The position numbers were made by a program, and so were the translations under genes. The notes under the pieces were generated by a model. The model searched no databases and was not told the DNA's origin. It saw only the letters and a program-made list of their open reading frames with translations. This document shows, piece by piece, positions 6,147 through 11,196 of a DNA stretch of 11,196 nt (positions are counted from its first letter, which is position 1; each line of letters starts with the position of its first letter). The stretch is taken from contig JACPAW010000133.1 in assembly GCA_016180605.1 (NCBI GenBank), positions 1 through 11,196 of the forward strand. The letters run 5' to 3'. This stretch comes from Candidatus Omnitrophota bacterium (GTDB lineage Bacteria; Omnitrophota; Gorgyraeia; Aquiviventales; Aquiviventaceae).

Positions 6147-7723
6147 TGACTCAGAAGCCGAGTCGAGTCGCGCATCATCGAGAACCTGAGCGCTGGGGAT
6201 CCAAAATCGGCATCATTTTGGCAGTTGCCGGAAGTGCCATCGGTCTTGGTAATTTTCTGCGTTTTCCCGTGCAAGCCGCGCAAAATGGCGGCGGGGCTTT
6301 TATGATTCCTTATTTTGTCGCCTTGCTTCTTTTAGGAATTCCGTTGGCGTTGGTGGAATGGACCATTGGCCGTTTCGGAGGAGCTCATGGCCACAATACC
6401 GCAGCCGGGGCATTTGGCAGCATGTGGCGCTGGAGGGGGGCTAAATATCTGGGGCTCTTGGGCGTTTTCGGGCCTTGGGTCATTTTCCTTTATTACATTT
6501 ATGTGGAAAGCTGGACGTTAGCCTACGGTTATTTCTCAATTACCGGTTTGCTCAATGATGCCCATGATCAAGCCGGACTGGTTGCATTTTTGCGCTCTTT
6601 CCAAGGTCTTTTACCGAGTGGCGTCTTCCGCGACATCGGTGCGGCTTATTTTTTCTTTCTTGTGACTTTTGGAGTGAACCTGCTTGTCCTTGCCGGAGGC
6701 ATTCGAAGGGGAATTGAGCTGGTTTCCAAGATTTTTCTGCCCCTTTTGTTTCTTTTTGCCGTGATTCTCGTCATCCGCGTTTTCTGGCTGGGCGCTCCGC
6801 ATGAGATGCATCCGGAATGGAACGTGATCGAAGGGCTAGGTTATCTATGGAATCCCAATTTCTCCGTGCTGGGAAATTCTCGCGTTTGGTTGGCGGCGGC
6901 GGGTCAAATCCTGTTTACGCTTAGCGTGGGAATCGGAGCCATTGTGACCTACGCCAGTTATCTAAAACGCGATGAGGACGTCACCCTTTCCTCTCTGACT
7001 GCAGTCGGCATGAATGAGTTTGCAGAGGTGATCCTGGGCGGCTGTCTCATCATCCCCGCTGCGTTTGCTTTCTTTGGGCCGCATCAAATGACGGAGATTG
7101 CCAAAGGGGGTGCTTTTAATCTTGGGTTTGTGACCATGCCTTTGGTTTTTGGCAGCTTGCCACTGGGGAATTTATTCGGTTGCTTGTGGTTTCTGTTGCT
7201 TTTTCTGGCAGGCATCACCTCGTCTATTTCTTTGGCACAGCCGGTGATTGCATTTTTTCAAAATGTTTTTGGTTTTAAGCGCAATAAGGCGGTGGGGATC
7301 TTTGGGATTTTGAGTTTTCTTTTAGCCCAGCCTGCCATTTGGTGGCTTGGCTACGGGGTCGTCGATGAGATGGATTTTTGGGCGGGGACGGTTTGTCTTG
7401 TGATATTTGCTCTGTTGGAAGTGATTCTTTTTGGTTGGGTTTTCGGAATGGAACATGGATGGCGACAGATTCATCATGCCGCTCAGATAAAGCTGCACTC
7501 TGTTTTTAAAACGGTCATTCGTTATGTAACACCGGCCTATCTTTTGTTTGTGCTCGGTTTCTGGTTGTACGACAACGCAAAGACCACCATCTTGATGGCA
7601 GGGTTAGACCCTGCCAATCGACCTTATGTGATGGGGACGCGCTGGATGCTGATTGGGCTTTTTCTCATCTTGGCTTTGAGCATGCGCTGGGCGCTAAAAC
7701 ACAGAAAGCCACATGAAGCTTGA
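6146..7723 (+). CDS. LeuT-type sodium:neurotransmitter symporter family (NSS) transporter
   Basis: It is probably an inner-membrane, Na+-coupled amino-acid importer. The 525 residues and about 12 hydrophobic segments parallel Aquifex LeuT closely: TM1 AIGLGNFLRFP (31-41, with Asn36 as the Na+ ligand), NGGGAFMIPY, YYIYVESWTL (116-125, Tyr117 matching LeuT Tyr108), TM6 FTLSVGIGAI (257-266, Ser260 matching Ser256), the TM7 acidic Glu291 matching LeuT Glu290 (typical of chloride-independent members), TM8 ITSSISL (357-363, Thr358 and Ser359 matching the Na2 ligands), and DEMDFWAGT (407-415). Pocket changes against LeuT: Phe259 to Ile263, Ile359 to Leu363, Val104 to Ile113, so the substrate may differ from leucine/alanine. 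I chose the ATG at 6146 (TGATG with truA); GTG at 6143 is also in frame. The last 11 bases overlap a small membrane ORF. Confidence 0.93.
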   Translation: MTQKPSRVAHHREPERWGSKIGIILAVAGSAIGLGNFLRFPVQAAQNGGGAFMIPYFVALLLLGIPLALVEWTIGRFGGAHGHNTAAGAFGSMWRWRGAKYLGLLGVFGPWVIFLYYIYVESWTLAYGYFSITGLLNDAHDQAGLVAFLRSFQGLLPSGVFRDIGAAYFFFLVTFGVNLLVLAGGIRRGIELVSKIFLPLLFLFAVILVIRVFWLGAPHEMHPEWNVIEGLGYLWNPNFSVLGNSRVWLAAAGQILFTLSVGIGAIVTYASYLKRDEDVTLSSLTAVGMNEFAEVILGGCLIIPAAFAFFGPHQMTEIAKGGAFNLGFVTMPLVFGSLPLGNLFGCLWFLLLFLAGITSSISLAQPVIAFFQNVFGFKRNKAVGIFGILSFLLAQPAIWWLGYGVVDEMDFWAGTVCLVIFALLEVILFGWVFGMEHGWRQIHHAAQIKLHSVFKTVIRYVTPAYLLFVLGFWLYDNAKTTILMAGLDPANRPYVMGTRWMLIGLFLILALSMRWALKHRKPHEA

Positions 7724-7829
7724 AGGTTGGCTTTTTCTGTCGATTTCCTGGCTCTCGATTGCGGGTTTGTGCTTTTACTGTTTCCACCACATCCTCCGCC
7801 ACCACCGCAAGTCCCGCCCGCGGGAATGA
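7713..7829 (+). CDS. Single-helix membrane microprotein, probable MetS-type small subunit of the NSS transporter
   Basis: This 38-codon ORF starts with ATG 11 bases inside the symporter gene, in another frame, and ends in TGA at 7827. The product begins MKLEGWLFLSISW, continues as one hydrophobic helix to about residue 24 (with Cys20 and Cys23), and ends in a His/Arg/Lys-rich tail (HHILRHHRKSR and on). Known: in Corynebacterium glutamicum the NSS methionine importer MetP needs a small single-helix partner, MetS, and similar tiny ORFs follow many bacterial NSS and related symporter genes. A short acidic start, an EGWLFL-like helix and a basic cytoplasmic tail fit that pattern. The function is inferred from position and shape; there is no strong ribosome site, so translation probably depends on coupling to the symporter gene. 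It is below usual length cut-offs and easily missed. Confidence 0.72.
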   Translation: MKLEGWLFLSISWLSIAGLCFYCFHHILRHHRKSRPRE

Positions 7830-7833
7830 GGTT

Positions 7834-7865
7834 TTCGACGAATAGGACAGCGTCTATCTCTCGAA
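7834..7865. repeat. Imperfect inverted repeat just upstream of the rplM promoter
   Basis: TTCGA (7834-7838) and ATAG (7842-7845) are mirrored by CTAT (7854-7857) and TCGAA (7861-7865), with 3-nt mismatched spacers and an 8-nt centre. No T-run follows, so a normal intrinsic terminator is unlikely. It ends 4 nt before the -35 box and could be an operator or chance. Confidence 0.35.
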
Positions 7866-7869
7866 GTCG

Positions 7870-7898
7870 TTGACAAGTGGTGGGGGGCAGGGTACAAT
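7870..7898 (+). promoter_or_regulatory. Sigma70-type promoter for rplM-rpsI
   Basis: A perfect -35 TTGACA (7870-7875), exactly 17 nt, then -10 TACAAT (7893-7898), one base from consensus. Transcription should begin at about 7904-7907, only about 7-10 nt before the rplM ATG. The resulting leader is too short for a Shine-Dalgarno, and none is seen. The spacer holds a G-run (TGGGGGG). Confidence 0.82.
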
Positions 7899-7913
7899 AT
7901 TTCCTCGTTTTTG

Positions 7914-8348
7914 ATGACCACCACAATCCCCGATATCAAGACCTTCCAGCACCGATGGCTATTGATTGATGCCAAGGACCAGGTGCTGGGCCGTATTGCA
8001 AGCCGCATTGCTTTGTTGCTTCGCGGCAAGCATCGAGTTACTTTTACGCCGTTTTTGGATACGGGCGACCACGTCGTCGTCATTAACGTAGATAAAGTGC
8101 GCATCACGGGCAACAAGCTCACCCAGAAAATGTACCAGCGCTATTCCGGCTACCCTGGCGGCCAGCGCGTGAAGAACCTGCAACGGTTGATGCAAACTCA
8201 CCCAGAACGGGCATTGCAACTGGCTGTGAAGGGGATGATGCCAGATGGTCCGCTGGGTCGTCAATTGTTACGGCATCTTAAAGTATATTCCGGGACAAAC
8301 CATCCCCATATCGCGCAACAGCCAAAACCGGTGAATCTTCAATCCTAA
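7914..8348 (+). CDS. rplM: 50S ribosomal protein L13
   Basis: L13 binds 23S rRNA early in large-subunit assembly. The 144 residues cover the whole family: WLLIDAKDQVLGRIASRIA, LLRGKHRVTFTPFLDTGDHVVVINVDKV, ITGNKLTQKMYQRYSGYPGG, AVKGMMPDGPLGRQLLRHLKVYSG and the terminal HPHIAQQPKP. I take ATG 7914 as the start; the TTG at 7911 would add one residue but lies even closer to the predicted transcription start. There is no Shine-Dalgarno between the promoter and the ATG, so initiation is probably of the leaderless or very short-leader kind. The stop TAA shares a base with the rpsI ATG (TAATG), the usual rplM-rpsI pairing. Confidence 0.97.
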   Translation: MTTTIPDIKTFQHRWLLIDAKDQVLGRIASRIALLLRGKHRVTFTPFLDTGDHVVVINVDKVRITGNKLTQKMYQRYSGYPGGQRVKNLQRLMQTHPERALQLAVKGMMPDGPLGRQLLRHLKVYSGTNHPHIAQQPKPVNLQS

Positions 8349-8836
8349 TGGAAAACGAGAACCCAGATTTAACAGCAAGCACGGAGCCTTCTGCTCCTGT
8401 GGTTGAAACTCCGGTTCAAAAGCAAGCACAAACAACCTCAAAGTCACCGGTGAATGCCCCATGGGGAACAGGCCGGCGCAAGGAATCTGTAGCACGGGTT
8501 CGCTTGATGCCAGGCAGCGGAGCTATTGTGGTCAATAACCGCTCGTGCGATGTCTATTTTCCTCGAGAGACGCTGCGTCTGGCAATCCGCTCTCCGCTTC
8601 TATTAACCCATCAATTAGGCAAGGTGGATGTTGCGGTCACAGTGCAAGGTGGAGGGACGAGCGGACAAGCCGGCGCAATCAAATTGGGAATCGCCCGGGC
8701 TCTGGTACGGCAAGATCCGGCACACAGGCCTGTTCTTCGCGAAGCAGGATTATTGACTCGGGATCCAAGGGAGAAGGAACGGAAGAAATACGGCTTGAAG
8801 TCCGCTCGTAAACGATTCCAGTGGACCAAGCGTTAA
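8348..8836 (+). CDS. rpsI: 30S ribosomal protein S9 with an N-terminal extension
   Basis: S9 contacts the head of the small subunit and reaches the P-site tRNA with its basic C-terminal tail. The core runs from about residue 38: GTGRRKESVARVRLMPGSG (40-58), VNNRSCDVYFPRETLR, VQGGGTSGQAGAIKLGIARAL, and DPREKERKKYGLKSARKRFQ to a terminal Lys-Arg, as needed at the P site. Before the core there are about 37 extra residues rich in Glu, Pro, Thr, Ser and Gln, making 162 rather than about 130 residues. This tail is probably disordered. The start is fixed by TAATG overlap with rplM; no other in-frame ATG near the core start is evident. No terminator hairpin is seen after the stop. Confidence 0.96.
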   Translation: MENENPDLTASTEPSAPVVETPVQKQAQTTSKSPVNAPWGTGRRKESVARVRLMPGSGAIVVNNRSCDVYFPRETLRLAIRSPLLLTHQLGKVDVAVTVQGGGTSGQAGAIKLGIARALVRQDPAHRPVLREAGLLTRDPREKERKKYGLKSARKRFQWTKR

Positions 8837-8854
8837 AGGTCTTCTTTGCGTCGT

Positions 8855-8873
8855 TTGTATGCTATCATGACAA
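8855..8873. promoter_or_regulatory. Imperfect palindrome and extended -10 element upstream of argC
   Basis: TTGTATG (8855-8861) is mirrored by CAT-g-ACAA (8866-8873), 7-bp arms with one extra G and a 4-nt centre. The same bases contain TGCTATCAT (8860-8868), which reads as an extended -10 (TGn plus TATCAT). No good -35 lies at the right distance. A start at about 8875 would give an argC leader of about 15 nt without a Shine-Dalgarno. The overlap of palindrome and -10 would suit a repressor such as ArgR, but the sequence is not a recognisable ARG box. Confidence 0.4.
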
Positions 8874-8889
8874 CCATCCAACCCCATAG

Positions 8890-9927
8890 ATGTCACGATT
8901 ACGCGTTGCGATTGCCGGAGCTACCGGCTACGCCGGTGAAGAGCTCATTCGGTTGCTGCTGCATCACCCTTTCGTCGAAATCACATCCCTGGCAGCCTCA
9001 GCGAAATGGGAAAAACCCATTGCGCTCGCATCGTTTTTCCCCCGTTTCTCTGCAACGTCCAACCTCTTAATCGAGGCGTTTGACCCTACTCGCATTGCTC
9101 GCTTTTGTGACGTCGTTTTTTTAGCCCTGCCTCATGGCCTTGCCATGAACGCCGTTCCCGCCTTTTTATCTGCCGGCTGCCGCGTCATCGACCTATCCGG
9201 GGATTTCCGCCTGAAAGATCCAACCCAATACCCGCAATGGTACGGCTTGCCCCATACTCACCCGGAACTGCTCCAAGAGGCTGTTTACGGGATTCCTGAG
9301 CTTTTCTCGAAAGAGATCGCAAAGGCCCGCTTGGTAGCCAACCCTGGTTGTTATGCCACCTCTGTCATTCTTGCTTGCGCGCCATTGCTTAAGACCGGAT
9401 GGATCGAAACCGATTGCATCATCGTCGATGCCAAATCCGGGTTAACCGGTGCCGGGCGCAAATCGGAAAGCCATCTGATGTTTTCCGAAATCAACGAGAA
9501 TTTATGGCCTTATAAGGTCAATGGTCATCCGCATACGCCTGAAATAGAGCAAGCCTTGCGCATTTTTGGCGGTACAAACGCACCCTCCATTTCCATGGTG
9601 CCGCAGGTTGTTCCCGTAAACCGCGGGATTCTTTCTTCCATTTATCTGCGACTGCAAAAACAAGTCACCGAAGAATCCGTGGGGTCTATCTACCATGAAC
9701 TCTATGATCAGGCCCCCTTTGTCCGCCTTCGCACCTTTGGTAACTGGCCCAAACTGTCGGAGATCTCGGGAACTAATTTCTGTGACATCGCTTTTGCCGT
9801 GGATGAAAAGAAACGGCTGCTCATTCTTTTTGCTGCAATCGATAATCTCCTAAAAGGAGCGGCAGGTCAGGCTGTTCAGAATTTGAATCTCATGTGTGGG
9901 TTTCCGGAAACCACGGCACTTTTGTGA
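8890..9927 (+). CDS. argC: N-acetyl-gamma-glutamyl-phosphate reductase
   Basis: It reduces N-acetylglutamyl-5-phosphate to the semialdehyde with NADPH, the third step of arginine/ornithine synthesis. The 345 residues show AGATGYAGEELIRLL (9-23, NADPH loop), ALPHGLAM (79-86), VIDLSGDFRL (99-108), the catalytic Cys154 in NPGCYAT, DAKSGLTGAGR (180-190), NGHPHTPEIEQ (211-221) with the catalytic His region, MVPQVVPVNRGIL and the C-terminal DNLLKGAAGQAVQNLN. It follows rpsI by 53 nt. No Shine-Dalgarno precedes the ATG at 8890, whose choice rests on the perfect family N-terminus. The stop TGA overlaps the argJ ATG, so argC-argJ is a coupled pair. It shares an ancestral fold with Asd, also present in this window, but is clearly distinct. 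Confidence 0.97.
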   Translation: MSRLRVAIAGATGYAGEELIRLLLHHPFVEITSLAASAKWEKPIALASFFPRFSATSNLLIEAFDPTRIARFCDVVFLALPHGLAMNAVPAFLSAGCRVIDLSGDFRLKDPTQYPQWYGLPHTHPELLQEAVYGIPELFSKEIAKARLVANPGCYATSVILACAPLLKTGWIETDCIIVDAKSGLTGAGRKSESHLMFSEINENLWPYKVNGHPHTPEIEQALRIFGGTNAPSISMVPQVVPVNRGILSSIYLRLQKQVTEESVGSIYHELYDQAPFVRLRTFGNWPKLSEISGTNFCDIAFAVDEKKRLLILFAAIDNLLKGAAGQAVQNLNLMCGFPETTALL

Positions 9928-11159
9928 TGAAACACAACACCGATTACCATCTTCCAGCTAGCATGCGTTGGATCAAGGGGGGAGTTACCGCTGCAGAAGG
10001 ATTCGTAGCCAATGGAGTCAGCGCGGGGATCAAGCTCAGCCGCAAGCCGGATCTTGCCTTGGTTCTTGCTGAAAAACCCGTGACGGCTGCTGGAATTTTC
10101 ACCAAGAACCGCGTTCAAGCGGCACCGGTTCTTATCAGTAAGCAGAGGCTGCGCTTAGGACAGAGCCGGGCGGTTCTCATCAATAGCGGTTGTGCGAATT
10201 GCTTGACGGGTTCGGTTGGTTTCAAGGATGCGAAAGCGCTCGGAGCAGCGCTGGCAGAGTCTTTGAAAATTCCAGAGGGGGAAATTCTCCTTGCCTCAAC
10301 CGGTGTTATTGGCCGGCGGCTTCCCGTTTCCAGGATCATTCGGCATATTTCACAGCTCATCGAGACCGCATCCGACACCCATCATACCCAGGCTGCAGAA
10401 GCCATCTTGACGACGGACTTAAAGCCAAAGGAAGTGGCGCTGGAAGTTAAGATCGGCAAGCAGCGCTTTCGAATCGGAGGAATGGCTAAGGGTTCCGGTA
10501 TGATTGCCCCCTCACTGGCCACGATGCTTTGTGTCATCACAACGGATGCCGATGCGGAGGCCGGGTACTTGAGGGCATTGTTGCGCCGTTTTTGTGAGTC
10601 CACCTTTAACCGCATCACGGTAGATGGGGATATGAGCACAAACGACACCGTCTTTGCGCTTGCCAGCGGTCGATCTGGAGTTTCGACTCGAAATGCCACG
10701 ATGCACAAGCACTTTGCCCAGGCATTGCGCACCGTCATGGAGCGGTTGGCTGTTCTTTTGGTCGAGGATGGGGAGGGAGCTAGCCGGCTCATGGAGGTTC
10801 GCGTTACCGGTGCGAAAAATTCGCGCCAAGCATTGGCTTGCGCGCGGCAAGTGGCCAATTCCCCACTGGTTAAAACGATGCTAGCCAGCGGCGATCCTAA
10901 CGTAGGACGCATCGCAGCCGCCGCAGGAGCTTCAGGGGCAAGCTTTGACATTGAGGATTTGAAAATTACAATCGGTCCAGCGGTTGTGGTTAAGCGCGGG
11001 GCTGTTTGCCGCTTCGATAGGGCAGCCGTGCGGGAGATCATGCGCCAGGCTTCTGTGACGATCGGAGTTCACTTCGCAGCCGGGCGGTTTGAAGAGTCGG
11101 TCTTAAGCTGCGATTTGAGCGAAGAGTACGTGCGAATCAACGGCTCGTATCGATCGTAG
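9927..11159 (+). CDS. argJ: Glutamate N-acetyltransferase (ornithine acetyltransferase), self-cleaving
   Basis: It moves the acetyl group from N-acetylornithine to glutamate, closing the cyclic arginine route; some members also use acetyl-CoA, which sequence alone does not settle here. The 410 residues are normal for the family. Seen: GGVTAAEGFVANGVSAGIK (18-36), INSGCANCLTG (85-95), STGVIGRRLP (124-133), the autocleavage motif AKGSGMIAPSLATMLCVITTDA (187-208) with Thr199 as the nucleophile after Ala198, TVDGDMSTNDT (231-241), SGDPNVGRI and the conserved end YVRINGSYRS. I chose ATG 9927 (TGATG with argC); an upstream in-frame start at 9894 would only add residues inside argC. The DNA after the stop shows no hairpin terminator before the window ends, so further arg genes may follow. 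Confidence 0.97.
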   Translation: MKHNTDYHLPASMRWIKGGVTAAEGFVANGVSAGIKLSRKPDLALVLAEKPVTAAGIFTKNRVQAAPVLISKQRLRLGQSRAVLINSGCANCLTGSVGFKDAKALGAALAESLKIPEGEILLASTGVIGRRLPVSRIIRHISQLIETASDTHHTQAAEAILTTDLKPKEVALEVKIGKQRFRIGGMAKGSGMIAPSLATMLCVITTDADAEAGYLRALLRRFCESTFNRITVDGDMSTNDTVFALASGRSGVSTRNATMHKHFAQALRTVMERLAVLLVEDGEGASRLMEVRVTGAKNSRQALACARQVANSPLVKTMLASGDPNVGRIAAAAGASGASFDIEDLKITIGPAVVVKRGAVCRFDRAAVREIMRQASVTIGVHFAAGRFEESVLSCDLSEEYVRINGSYRS

Positions 11160-11196
11160 TGGGCGTCGTCGTCGTAGCCCGGCAGGGCCGCCGCCG
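11160..11196. other. Start of a GC-rich intergenic stretch after argJ
   Basis: The last 37 bases hold four CGT triplets (11164-11175) inside GGGC...GCCC (11161-11164 with 11177-11180) and three CCG triplets (11188-11196). No gene start is visible. It is markedly more GC-rich than the rest of the window, and is cut by the window edge. Confidence 0.4.

Noticed and set aside
7834..7865. Intrinsic terminator after the symporter operon
   Set aside because: The stem is short and interrupted and no T-run follows.
7775..8122. Minus-strand open frame across the symporter-rplM gap and the start of rplM
   Set aside because: It covers the well-supported rplM promoter and gene and has low-complexity composition (Gly/Trp-rich end); no family resemblance.
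8855..8873. Standard ARG box for ArgR
   Set aside because: The dyad does not match the usual AT-rich ARG box sequence; only its position is suggestive.
10382..11041. Long open frame on the minus strand opposite argJ
   Set aside because: It lies fully inside a well-conserved gene, shows no family motif and is expected from codon bias on the opposite strand.

Overview
The window is a compact, single-strand block of bacterial housekeeping genes; every supported gene is on the + strand. In order it holds the C-terminal part of a spermidine-synthase-like/TPR protein, leuB, asd, an unrecognised secreted protein, truA, a LeuT-type sodium symporter, a 38-codon membrane microprotein that overlaps the symporter, rplM, rpsI, argC and argJ. 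The mix of amino-acid synthesis (leucine, aspartate family, arginine), ribosomal protein and tRNA modification genes, with almost no intergenic DNA, points to a free-living Gram-negative-type bacterium. The order leuB-asd-truA and rplM-rpsI-argC-argJ, together with a fused spermidine-synthase-like/TPR protein, reminds me of Omnitrophota or related PVC-type lineages. That assignment is from memory of gene order and is tentative.

Region by region: 1-1818 is one protein cut by the window edge. 1828-5338 holds leuB, asd and the secreted protein, with an 80-nt leuB-asd gap made largely of heptamer repeats. 5358-7829 holds truA, the symporter and its probable small subunit, linked by overlaps. 7830-7913 is a regulatory gap with a near-consensus sigma70-type promoter for rplM-rpsI. 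8837-8889 is a second regulatory gap before argC-argJ. Four junctions (asd/secreted protein, truA/symporter, rplM/rpsI, argC/argJ) share one base in TAATG or TGATG, which suggests translational coupling. rplM and argC start very close to their predicted promoters and lack a Shine-Dalgarno sequence.

The most unusual structure is a set of short tandem repeats, all with a 7-bp period but of four unrelated sequences: AGGCTGG and ACCTTGT between leuB and asd, GGAGTTC inside asd, and CAGCATT/CAGCAAT inside truA. The two coding copies lie exactly where these enzymes carry extra residues compared with their families (roughly 26 in Asd, 14 in TruA). This suggests that heptamer sequences were inserted or expanded inside essential genes and tolerated as surface loops. 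The second notable item is the tiny single-helix ORF at the end of the LeuT-like gene, which resembles MetS-type small subunits of NSS transporters and is easily missed by gene callers.
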